NCBI RefSeq assembly: GCF_003989665.1
Contig: NZ_RZIJ01000019.1
Span: forward strand, 1 to 64,000
Reading direction: 5' to 3'
Length of the DNA: 64,000 nucleotides
From: Azospirillum doebereinerae
GTDB lineage: Bacteria; Pseudomonadota; Alphaproteobacteria; Azospirillales; Azospirillaceae
The notes below the pieces were generated by a model, which was not told the DNA's origin, ran no database searches, and saw nothing but the letters and a program-made list of their open reading frames with translations. Within the stretch, counting starts at the first letter, position 1. The number at the start of each line of letters is the position of its first letter. Shown one piece after another: positions 37,101-44,157 of the stretch. A program made the position numbers and the translations under genes.

Positions 37101-37433
37101 CCCGGCCAGCCGGTGCTGCTGAGCTTCCGCTGGGCCGCCGGATCGCCCTTCCGTCCGAAGAGCGCCGCAGCGAGCGAGGCGGCGGCCATCGCCGGCGACA
37201 CGCTGACGGTGACGGAACGGGGGCCTTGGGCGCTGCTGCGCCTGTTGAAGGGACGCGCCGCGCCGTCTTCGGCGGGGCAGGGGGCGGTGTTCCGCATGGT
37301 GCTGCCGACCCAGACCATCACCGGGGCTCCGGCCCGCGACACCGTGCTGTTCATGGCCGCTTCGGTGAAGACGGGAAGCAAGTCCTCGCCGACCTTGTCC
37401 CTTCCCGACCTTCCCGCACGATTCCCTCAATGA
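34125..37433 (+). CDS. IcmF/TssM-like protein with degenerate P-loop
   Basis: 1102 residues. Two N-terminal membrane helices (about 3-45), a cytoplasmic domain, a third helix near 424-445 (ALAASVVGLSLVAWQGVVA), and a long periplasmic region ending in a TssM-like C-domain (FPFVRGDLARGAPDADPEDVRRFYKQL; LSFRWAAGSPFRP). A Pro/Ala-rich linker lies at about 765-865. In TssM the segment after 'PWYLVIG' is a GxxGxGKT P-loop; here it reads PWFLAFGVGGPALLATD, so the NTPase site appears lost, while WWFCEGAAILHAGA still aligns with the WWFTDEAVLLDTAG region. ATG 34125 is preferred because GGGGA lies five bases upstream. Forms an envelope scaffold with the TssJ- and TssL-like proteins, by inference. Confidence 0.72.
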   Translation: MVVLMIALELLFTSIGSAIAFLVSLLVTVAPYALALLPVYLLYLGARAVWPRLRRRFAKPKTKSKSAARLQPVTRKPARPAPLRVHAEAIPAPAKAAAAAPPLARVYGEGLDILKRQMRGALRRGDIPWFLAFGVGGPALLATDPTHVRWPEDGSGELGSWWFCEGAAILHAGADSSDGSKLAASWPGLMAAMRKRPMRRPLDGILLMIGADELRAAAERDAPRAALVKRAAALRERLRALRENAGVVCPVHVVIVRAEALDGFAEFCAGVPSKMLDGVFGWTNPHDWLAPFDPRWVDEALDRTIADVTLLEADAFAAGTAGVRLPLLPARMDSLRHPLALFLGGVLGSDGPGSADEDEPFPLRGIAFTGAHTTLVGGRRPAFARDLLPGRAFAEAGYGRASEGAYLLARRRRRQAQGALAASVVGLSLVAWQGVVAVKAGVPPVAAAVEDLRKGILTRDKNVDPQLVGRLLAATALVEQNNLATPLLPTSLVSGFDTDKRRLASVAVRRAVLRPIRDALLPSAALSDLPPVPNPRNVEDVPSWRRLTDQFDRIADRRIALERYDRFRRSSGFDELSALAASVFGTFPKPPVPATDGFILRITAGADLPNLDAKAIATAVRAESVRLAAPLADELYIRHPLRVRAAALAERLNTLPETPTEDDVAEVRRLVTAVTEAAGWPIMVALRAPALGLPDEIKVALQRAALAELPGKDAAERIGEALSSAALATRAALFAIEAPPVGRFFIQPEDGAPPVLVSAIAALPDALAAALPPPAPTTPPEVKAAPKPVAEAPPPPAPVKAAPVAPPAAVPAPTPPPAVVEAKPPVREPAPAAPPPVTVEAPVVTESAPEPSVAPDPAPPVAVDTAAPVLAKLASSFSQTLAGRFPFVRGDLARGAPDADPEDVRRFYKQLDEARPKLGRDATPEVRAFLDRMEAARPMLDAVARSAVLTVDLTYGVNRAGEVGAEHIIDWSVRSGATAVGSGTAATPLAWKPGQPVLLSFRWAAGSPFRPKSAAASEAAAIAGDTLTVTERGPWALLRLLKGRAAPSSAGQGAVFRMVLPTQTITGAPARDTVLFMAASVKTGSKSSPTLSLPDLPARFPQ

Positions 37434-37807
37434 AGGGTTGTCCCTTTAAAAAAGGGTGCTGTTACATTTCGTTTCAAGTTGATTCCCGATTCTACAGGCC
37501 TCCTGCGCAACCCGCAGGTCTCGGTTAATGGGTTGTTAAGTGGCTGACCTGTAAGAATAAGGAACGACGACAGTATAGTGTGGGTGGAAATATCGAATTT
37601 TCCAATGGTTGTGTTTCCAGGTCTTCCTTTGTTGAGGACACAAAAATACAACCGGGTGAATTTTCCAATCTCCAGTGAAGCTCAAATTCGACCTTTGCGT
37701 GCGTCGTTGCGCCTTGCGCGCAACGCGTTGGTCGGATGACTCGCGTAAAGCGCAAGGTTTCGTTTCCCACCATGCAATCCCTACCGTCCCCTGAAAGGCT
37801 TTGGATT
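37434..37807. promoter_or_regulatory. AT-rich control region upstream of the second operon
   Basis: About 374 bases, clearly richer in A/T than the flanks. A short stem (AAGGG-TTGT-CCCTT) after the IcmF-like stop may end the previous transcript. Hairpins CCTGCG-N5-CGCAGG (37502-37518) and CGTTGCGC-N5-GCGCAACG (37705-37725) and a direct repeat GAATTTTCCAAT (37595-37606 and 37658-37669) are present. TATAGT at 37574-37579 could be a -10 element. It probably contains the promoter and operators of the 37.8-46.5 kb genes. Confidence 0.5.
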
Positions 37808-38308
37808 ATGGAAGACCGTAAGAAGCGTGCCCAGGACCTGATCAAGTACCACAGCTACGCCTCGGGTGCGCTCGGCCTTATCCCGGTTCCGGGTGCCGAC
37901 GTCGCGGCGGTCAGCGCGGCCCAGCTCAACATGATCCACAAGCTGGCCAAGCTGTACGACGTGGAGTTCGCCCAGGAGCGTACCCGCGCCATCGTCGTCG
38001 CCCTGCTCGGCGGCGTGATGCCCGGCGCGCTCAGCACCAGTGTGCTCGGCTCGGCGGTGAAGGCGGTTCCGTTCGTCGGCACCGTGCTCGGCATGGCGGT
38101 GATGCCGGCCCTGTCGCTGGCCGCGACCCAGGCGCTGGGCCGCGTGTTCGCGCAGCATTTCGAGACGGGCGGCACGCTGCTGAATTTCGACGTCGACGCG
38201 ATGCGCGAGCATTTCGCCAAGGAACTGGAGCGCGCCAAGGCCGAGACCTCGGGCTCTGCGGTCGACGCGCCGCAGATGGAGGATGCGCCGGTCCAGAAGG
38301 CCGGCTGA
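37808..38308 (+). CDS. DUF697-like membrane-associated helical protein
   Basis: 166 residues. It opens with a charged helix (DRKKRAQDLIKYHSYASGA), then GLIPVPGADVAAVSAAQLNMI, a hydrophobic stretch (ALLGGVMPGALS, VPFVGTVLGMAVMPAL) and HFETGGTLLNFD. This is the pattern of the DUF697 region found at the C-terminus of some membrane-associated GTPases (YcjF-type), but no GTPase domain is attached. ATG 37808 with GAAAGG nine bases upstream is chosen over ATGs at 37772 and 37736. First gene of the second operon; role unknown. Confidence 0.65.
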   Translation: MEDRKKRAQDLIKYHSYASGALGLIPVPGADVAAVSAAQLNMIHKLAKLYDVEFAQERTRAIVVALLGGVMPGALSTSVLGSAVKAVPFVGTVLGMAVMPALSLAATQALGRVFAQHFETGGTLLNFDVDAMREHFAKELERAKAETSGSAVDAPQMEDAPVQKAG

Positions 38309-38355
38309 TCCCAGCGGTTTGACGTCGAACGCCGGGCGGAAAGGAAAGCATCACC

Positions 38356-38526
38356 GTGTACGAGCTGATCTACATTGGCCTTTGCCTGCTGGTCGGGTTT
38401 CTCGCGATCGGCCGTCGGGGCGGGTTTCTGCTCTATGCTTTCCTGGCGGTGGTTCTCACCCCGCCCGGCGCCCTCCTGCTTCTGATTCTGTTGACGGCTC
38501 CCCGTAAGAAGGCCGTGAAGGCGTGA
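38356..38526 (+). CDS. Small two-helix membrane protein
   Basis: 56 residues from GTG 38356 (AAGGAAAG upstream) to TGA 38524-38526. It has two hydrophobic segments (LIYIGLCLLVGFLAIG and GFLLYAFLAVVLTPPGALLLLILL) separated by a short Arg/Gly loop, and a basic tail (APRKKAVKA). The next gene begins across or just after its stop, so it is embedded in the operon. Likely an inner-membrane accessory subunit; family not recognised. Confidence 0.65.
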   Translation: MYELIYIGLCLLVGFLAIGRRGGFLLYAFLAVVLTPPGALLLLILLTAPRKKAVKA

Positions 38527-38528
38527 CG

Positions 38529-39347
38529 ATGGGAACGGGCAACACCAATCAGGACCGGACGGATTTACGGACGAAAGCCGTCGCGCTCGTGCGCCGGTCG
38601 TTTTCGTGCCTGCCGCTTTCACGGCTCTGTGCCGCGCTGCTGCTGCCCCTGCTTCTGCTGGCGGCGGTCCCGGCGCGCGCCGAATACTGGACCATCGCGT
38701 CGGAAGACCATTTCCCGCCCTACAACTACTCCTTCAACGGCAACCGCACGGGCATCGACACCGAGATCGTCGCCGCCCTGCTGAAGGAATTGGACGTCAC
38801 CCCGGTCCACCGCCCGCTGTCCTGGAACGAAGTGCTTCAGGCGATGGACAACAACACGGCCGACGTCGGCTTCCAGTTCATCGCGTCGCCCGCCCGTTTC
38901 GCGCAGTACAACATGATCGGCCCGTTCCGCACCGGAACCACCGTCTTCATGGTGCGCAAGGACTCCACCATCACCTTCGACCGGCTGGAGGATCTGTCCC
39001 CCTACCGCATCGGCGTGGTGGAAGGCTTCAACTATGAATCGGCGTTCGACGCCGCCACCTATCTGGACAAGGTTCCGTCGAGCAGCAACGTGGTCAATTT
39101 CCGCCGCCTGATCCTGGGCCGCGTCGATGTCCTCGTCGGCGATCTGCACGTGCTGACCTACATGGCCAAGCAGGACGGCCGGCTGAAGGACGTGCGCGTG
39201 CTGCCCAAGCCGCTCGGCCTCGTTCCCCGCTACATCGCCATGCCCAAGGCGCGCAAGGAGAAGGCCGACCGCCTTCAGGCCGCCTTCGTCAAGCTGCGCG
39301 ACAACGGCACCATCGACCGCATCGTCAACCAGTGGCTCGACCAATGA
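38529..39347 (+). CDS. Orphan SBP_bac_3-type solute-binding protein
   Basis: 272 residues: a signal peptide (LCAALLLPLLLLAAVPARA) and then a family-3 extracellular solute-binding domain (WTIASEDHFPPYNYSFNGNRTGIDTEI, NNTADVGFQFIASPARF, YRIGVVEGFNYESAF). These proteins bind amino acids or similar small molecules. No matching importer permease or ATPase is nearby; the following ABC genes are exporter-type, so a sensing role is possible. ATG 38529 has GAAGG seven bases upstream; a GTG at 38523 overlapping the previous stop is an alternative. Confidence 0.85.
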   Translation: MGTGNTNQDRTDLRTKAVALVRRSFSCLPLSRLCAALLLPLLLLAAVPARAEYWTIASEDHFPPYNYSFNGNRTGIDTEIVAALLKELDVTPVHRPLSWNEVLQAMDNNTADVGFQFIASPARFAQYNMIGPFRTGTTVFMVRKDSTITFDRLEDLSPYRIGVVEGFNYESAFDAATYLDKVPSSSNVVNFRRLILGRVDVLVGDLHVLTYMAKQDGRLKDVRVLPKPLGLVPRYIAMPKARKEKADRLQAAFVKLRDNGTIDRIVNQWLDQ

Positions 39348-41098
39348 GCCGGCCCATCCCCCGTCCCTCGAAGCCCGCCTCGGCGCTGCTGGTGCTGACC
39401 GGGCTGGCGGACCGCGAGGTTCTGACGCGGCTGATCGTCACCGGCTGCATCTCGGCCACCGCCAACCTCATCAGCCTCGTCAGCCTGAGCGCCGAGCTGT
39501 CGGGCTGGCTGCGCGGCGAGGTGATGGACACCCCCTTCCTGGTCTTCTGCGCGTCTCTGATCGTCGGCTACATGTTCAGCAAGCGCTTCGTCGGGCTGCT
39601 GCTGACCACCGCCTTCAGCGCGCTGGCCGACACGCGCCGCCGATTTCTGCGCCACGTCACGCTGGGCTCCCACGGGGAAATCCTCGATCTGGAAGCCAAG
39701 CAGAGCTTCGACATGGCGAACTACCATCTGGAGCGCATCGCCGCCCTGATGCCGAACTTGTCGATCGCCGCCAACATGGCGTTGGTCGCGCTGGTCGCCT
39801 ACGCCTATCTGTGGACGCTGTCGACGCTGGGCGCGACGCTGCTGCTGGGCGCCGCCGTTCTGGTCGGCGGCTGGTACGTCCGCGAGGCGCAGCGCACCCG
39901 CGCCATGCTGGGCGACGCCAAGACCTCCGAGCTGCGCATGCTCCAGGGCTTTTCCGAGCTGGTCGGCGGCAACGCCGAGGTCAAGCTGGGCAAGTCCCGC
40001 CGCGACGAGCTGGTCGCCGCCGTCGAGGCGGACATCGCCAGCTGGGAGGCGCTGAAGCGCCGCCACGGCCGCAGTCTGGGCGAGCTGTTCTCGTGGATCG
40101 CCACGATCATCGTCGGCTTCTCCGCCGTCTTCGTCTTCATCTTCCCGCGCATGGGGGCGATGTCCATCGCCGAGCTGCCGACGGTGACCTCGGTCATCCT
40201 GTTCCTGGCGCGTCCCCTGTCGAAATTCCTCAACGCCGTGCCCGACTACGTGGCGGCGGAGGACGCGGCCAACCAGTTGACCGCCCTGCTCGCCATCATG
40301 CCGGCGGCGGAATACGAGCCGTCGCGTCTGGCCCGCGCGCCCCGCCATTTCGACACCATCGAGTTGCGCGGCGTGAACTTCGCCTACCGGGCCGGCATGC
40401 GGCCGGAGCCCTTCATGATCGGCCCCATCGACCTGACCATCCGGTCGGGCAGCGTGGTCGGCATCGTCGGTTCCAACGGGTCGGGCAAATCCACCCTGCT
40501 GCGCGTCATCCCGCTGCTGTTCCGTCCCGACGACGGCCAGATCCTGATCGACGGGCAGCCGGTGGAGACCGACCGGATCGAGGCCTACCGCGACCTGTTC
40601 TGCGCGGTGTTCCAGGACCACCACATCTTCACGCGGCTGCCGCGCGGCAACGGCTTCGACGACGACCTGTTCCGCGAGATGCTGGCGTACCTGAAGATCG
40701 ACCATCTGGTGCCGGAGACCGGCGACGGGCTGCTGAACCGCGACCTGTCGAAGGGTCAGCGCCGCCGTCTGGCGCTCGCCGTCGCGGTGGCCGAGGGACG
40801 TCCGATCATCATCCTCGACGAATGGACCTCCGACCAGGACGCCGAGTTCCGCACCCGCTTCGCCAACGAGATCATCGGCAAGCTCCAGTCGCTGGGCCGC
40901 ACGGTGATCTTCGTCTCGCACGACGGCGACCTGTCGGCGATCTGCGACCAGACGATCCGCATGGTCGGCGGGCGCATGAGCGCGCCGGAGCACAATCAGA
41001 ATCGGCAGGCCGCCTCGGCGCCCGCCGGCATCGACATCATCCAAGCCGGCCCCGGCCTTCGCGCCGACGCCCTGGCCTGCTTGCAGGAGACCGAGTGA
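39344..41098 (+). CDS. SyrD/PvdE-like half ABC exporter (first)
   Basis: 584 residues: a membrane domain with about six helices in the first 320 residues, then an ATPase with Walker A GSNGSGKST, Q-loop VFQDHHIF, signature LSKGQRRRLALA and Walker B IIILDEWTSDQD. The DEW-x-SDQD Walker B and LSxGQ signature are hallmarks of the cyclic-peptide/siderophore exporter family (SyrD, PvdE, YojI). ATG overlaps the SBP stop (ATGA). Probably pairs with the similar half-transporter two genes downstream. Confidence 0.87.
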   Translation: MSRPIPRPSKPASALLVLTGLADREVLTRLIVTGCISATANLISLVSLSAELSGWLRGEVMDTPFLVFCASLIVGYMFSKRFVGLLLTTAFSALADTRRRFLRHVTLGSHGEILDLEAKQSFDMANYHLERIAALMPNLSIAANMALVALVAYAYLWTLSTLGATLLLGAAVLVGGWYVREAQRTRAMLGDAKTSELRMLQGFSELVGGNAEVKLGKSRRDELVAAVEADIASWEALKRRHGRSLGELFSWIATIIVGFSAVFVFIFPRMGAMSIAELPTVTSVILFLARPLSKFLNAVPDYVAAEDAANQLTALLAIMPAAEYEPSRLARAPRHFDTIELRGVNFAYRAGMRPEPFMIGPIDLTIRSGSVVGIVGSNGSGKSTLLRVIPLLFRPDDGQILIDGQPVETDRIEAYRDLFCAVFQDHHIFTRLPRGNGFDDDLFREMLAYLKIDHLVPETGDGLLNRDLSKGQRRRLALAVAVAEGRPIIILDEWTSDQDAEFRTRFANEIIGKLQSLGRTVIFVSHDGDLSAICDQTIRMVGGRMSAPEHNQNRQAASAPAGIDIIQAGPGLRADALACLQETE

Positions 41099-41099
41099 C

Positions 41100-42431
41100 A
41101 TGGCCGACCAAGCCTTCGCCGCCGACGACATGGACGCCGCCCTGCCGAAGCCGAAGTCCCGCCTCGCGGGCCTGCTGGGGTTCTGGTACGAGGAGTACCG
41201 CCGGTCGCTGCTCTGCACGCTGCTCGTCGGCATCCTGATCTTCCTCTACTTCATCCCGTCGATCGTCATCTTCATCCCCGCCGGCCACGGCGGCGTGCTG
41301 TGGAAGCGTTTCCATCAGGGAACCCAGATCGCGCCGGCGCTGCCCGAGGGCGTGCACGTCATCTTCCCGTGGGACAAGATCGAGGTCTACGACCTCCGCC
41401 TCCAGGAGGACACGCGCTCCTACTCGGCCATCGCCAACGACGGCCTGAACGTCAGCATCGAGATCACGGTCCGCTATCGGCCCTACGCCGAGGCGCTGGC
41501 CTCCCTGCACAAGCACGTCGGTCCCCGTTATCTCGAAGTGCTGCTGGTGCCGGAGGTCGGTTCGGTCTCGCGCGAGATCGTGTCGCGCTTCAAGGCGGAC
41601 GAGCTTTACGCCCACCGCCGCCTGCGGGTGCAGACCGAGGCCTACGAGCAGTTGGCCGACCGCGTGATGTACGCCCAGCTGATCGGCGCCGAGGCGTCCG
41701 GGCCGCGCGCCGACGCGTCGGTCAAGACCGGCTACGTGCTGATCCAGGACATCCTGATCCGCAACGTCTCGCTGCCCGACGCGATCATGGCGTCGATCGA
41801 GCGCAAGATTCAGCAGGACCAGGCCGCCCAGGAATACCAGTTCCGCCTGCAGCGCGAGCTGTTCGAGAGCCAACGCAAGCAGCTGGAAGGGCAGGGCATC
41901 CGCGCCTTCCAGGAGACCGTCCAGGCCAACCTGACCGAGAACTACCTGCGTTGGCGCGGCATCGAGGCGACGCTGGAGCTGGCCCATTCGCCCAACTCCA
42001 AGATCGTCGTCATCGGCAACGCCGCCAGCGGCGGCCTGCCGCTGATCCTCGACGCCGCGACCGACAAGAGCGGCGCCGGCGCGCTGCCCTCGGCCCCGGC
42101 TCCCGGCGTGACCATCGGTTCCGCTTCCGGCGTGCACCCGCCCGGCGCCCCGGTGGCCGGCGTGCCGACCAGCGTCGCGCTGCCGCCGACCGCCCAGCTG
42201 CCCTCGCTCAGCGGCGACGGGTCGCCCAACCAGACGCCGGTCGCGCAGATGCCCAGCCTGAACACCGGCCCGGCCGAGCCGACCACGTCTCACACGGCGA
42301 CGCCTGCCCAGGGTTCGTCTCCTGCCGCGCCGGTTCCGCCGACGCCGCCGGCGGCCAAGACGGCGGCCTCGGCCCCGATCCTGTCGTCGATGTCTCCGTC
42401 CCGCCTGCTCGACCTCGTCAAGCCGAAGTGA
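41100..42431 (+). CDS. SPFH/band-7 (prohibitin-like) membrane protein
   Basis: 443 residues. There is a cytoplasmic start, one hydrophobic segment (LLCTLLVGILIFLYFIPSIVIFI, about 38-60) and then a band-7 domain (IPAGHGGVLWKRF, ALPEGVHVIFPWDKIEVYDLRLQ, ITVRYRP, EIVSRFKADEL). A coiled-coil region follows (QQDQAAQEYQFRLQRELFESQ), and a long Pro/Ser/Ala tail ends in a short hydrophobic segment. SPFH proteins build oligomeric scaffolds on membranes. It lies one base after one half ABC gene and seven bases before the other, so it probably organises them. Confidence 0.88.
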   Translation: MADQAFAADDMDAALPKPKSRLAGLLGFWYEEYRRSLLCTLLVGILIFLYFIPSIVIFIPAGHGGVLWKRFHQGTQIAPALPEGVHVIFPWDKIEVYDLRLQEDTRSYSAIANDGLNVSIEITVRYRPYAEALASLHKHVGPRYLEVLLVPEVGSVSREIVSRFKADELYAHRRLRVQTEAYEQLADRVMYAQLIGAEASGPRADASVKTGYVLIQDILIRNVSLPDAIMASIERKIQQDQAAQEYQFRLQRELFESQRKQLEGQGIRAFQETVQANLTENYLRWRGIEATLELAHSPNSKIVVIGNAASGGLPLILDAATDKSGAGALPSAPAPGVTIGSASGVHPPGAPVAGVPTSVALPPTAQLPSLSGDGSPNQTPVAQMPSLNTGPAEPTTSHTATPAQGSSPAAPVPPTPPAAKTAASAPILSSMSPSRLLDLVKPK

Positions 42432-42438
42432 GGCTGGG

Positions 42439-44103
42439 ATGGATCTCTGGCGCCTCCTGCGACGCGACGCTCTCCGCAACGTCCAATCGCTGTTCCTGCT
42501 GGCTGCCTTCGCGGCCGCCCTCAACCTCTCGGTCCTGACGACGCTCAACGACGCGCTGCTGCATCTGGAGGACGGCCACGGGCTCGAACGCCTGCTGCTG
42601 ATCTTCCTGGTGTCGGCCTTCGTCTGGCGCATGGCGCAGAACCTGCTGATGCGGATGGCGTCCAAGCGGATCCAGGCGGGGCTGGGCCGGCTGCGCGTCG
42701 ATCTGCTGCGCCGGGCGCTCGCCGCCGACCTGCCGGACGTGATGGCGCTGGGTCCCAACCGCATCGCCCAAGCGGCGGGGGCGGAGCTGCAAATCCTGGC
42801 GCAGGCGGTGCCGACGCTGGTCATCAGCGTGCAGTCGGTGGCGGCGATCATCCTCTGCCTGGTCTACCTGTCGTCGCTGTCGGGTCTGGCCGTGCTGATC
42901 GTGCTGGCCAGCCTGGGGATCGGCGGCATCATCGTCGCCCGCATCGTCGCCAAGCTGGAGGTCCAGGCCGAAAGCATCCACGAGAGCGAGGTCGGGCTGA
43001 CCGAGCGGGCCGACCACATCCTGAAGACCCTGCGCGAGTGCAAGGTCAACCGCCGCCGCCGCGCCAACGCGCTGGCCGACATCGACGCCTGCACCGGCGA
43101 GCTGCACCGCAAGCGGTTCCAGTTCAACGTGCTCTACGCCGACTACTACATGGCCAACGAGCTGGCCTACTACTTTTCGATCGCCGGGATCATCTTCCTG
43201 CTGCCGGCCCTGGCGGCGACGGAGATCTCGACCGTGGTGCTGTCGGCGCACGCCGCCGCCTTCGTCGCCTACCCGGTGATCACCATCGTCACCTCCTACC
43301 CGTCCTACATGGGCGCGGAGACGGCGGCGCGCAGCTACCTCGCCATCGAGGCGGAGCTGAAGACGCCGGCCCTGCCGCCCAAGCCCGCGCCCGGTCCGGC
43401 GGTGGACTTCACTGGCTTCTCCACCCTGGCGCTGGAGGGCACGACCTTCCGCCACGCCGGGCGCGACGGGATCGGATCCTTCTCCGTCGGGCCGATCGAC
43501 CTGACGGTGGAACGTGGGACGGTGATCTTCGTCACCGGCCACAACGGCTCGGGGAAAAGCACGCTGGTCCATATGCTGCTGGGGCTCTACCCGGCGCACC
43601 GCGGCGCGCTGACGGTGGACGGCCAGCCGGTGGCGGCGGACGAGATGGCGTCCTACCGCGACCTGTTCTCCGTCGTCTTCTCCGACGTCCACCTGACCCG
43701 CCAGCTCTACGGCGCCCGCGACCTGGAGGACGGCTTCGCCGAGGAGCTGTTCGACCTGCTGGAGATCGCCGACAAGGTGGCGCTCGACGGCAACGCCTTC
43801 ACCACGGTGGAGCTGTCGCAGGGCCAGAAGAAGCGCCTCGCCCTGGTCGCGGCCCTGCTGGAGCGCAAGCCCGTGCTGGTGCTCGACGAGTGGGCGGCCG
43901 ACCAGTCCCCCTATTTCCGCCGCAAATTCTACCGGGAGATCATCCCCTGGCTGAAGGCGCGCGGCATCACCGTGATCGCGGTGACCCACGACGACGCCTA
44001 TTTCGACGCGGCCGACGTGCAGATCCAGGTGGACCGGGGCAGTGCCCGCCGCTTGGTTCCCGCCCGCCCGGCCTCCGAACCCGAATCGCTTCCCGCCGTC
44101 TGA
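42439..44103 (+). CDS. SyrD/PvdE-like half ABC exporter (second)
   Basis: 554 residues with the same layout as the half-transporter at 39344: about six membrane helices, then Walker A GHNGSGKST, VFSDVHLTRQL at the Q-loop (the usual Gln is replaced by Ser), signature LSQGQKKRLAL and Walker B VLVLDEWAADQS. The Q-loop change suggests an asymmetric heterodimer in which one ATP site is weaker. Family known for exporting peptides and siderophores across the inner membrane. Confidence 0.86.
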   Translation: MDLWRLLRRDALRNVQSLFLLAAFAAALNLSVLTTLNDALLHLEDGHGLERLLLIFLVSAFVWRMAQNLLMRMASKRIQAGLGRLRVDLLRRALAADLPDVMALGPNRIAQAAGAELQILAQAVPTLVISVQSVAAIILCLVYLSSLSGLAVLIVLASLGIGGIIVARIVAKLEVQAESIHESEVGLTERADHILKTLRECKVNRRRRANALADIDACTGELHRKRFQFNVLYADYYMANELAYYFSIAGIIFLLPALAATEISTVVLSAHAAAFVAYPVITIVTSYPSYMGAETAARSYLAIEAELKTPALPPKPAPGPAVDFTGFSTLALEGTTFRHAGRDGIGSFSVGPIDLTVERGTVIFVTGHNGSGKSTLVHMLLGLYPAHRGALTVDGQPVAADEMASYRDLFSVVFSDVHLTRQLYGARDLEDGFAEELFDLLEIADKVALDGNAFTTVELSQGQKKRLALVAALLERKPVLVLDEWAADQSPYFRRKFYREIIPWLKARGITVIAVTHDDAYFDAADVQIQVDRGSARRLVPARPASEPESLPAV

Positions 44104-44157
44104 CGATGGGTGGCTCCCTTCTCCCTCCCGCAACATTCAAGCGAGACTGAGGTCCAA

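Noticed and set aside
33939-37430. 1163-codon minus-strand open frame opposite the IcmF-like gene
   Set aside because: No signal peptide, motif or ribosome-binding site; the plus strand has the TssM pattern and operon overlaps.
32532-37433. Calling this a complete type VI secretion system
   Set aside because: Only membrane-complex-like genes are present; sheath, tube, spike, baseplate and ClpV genes are missing from the window.
38529-41098. SBP plus ABC genes read as an amino-acid importer
   Set aside because: The ABC gene is a fused exporter with the DEW/LSKGQ motifs, and no importer permease is present.
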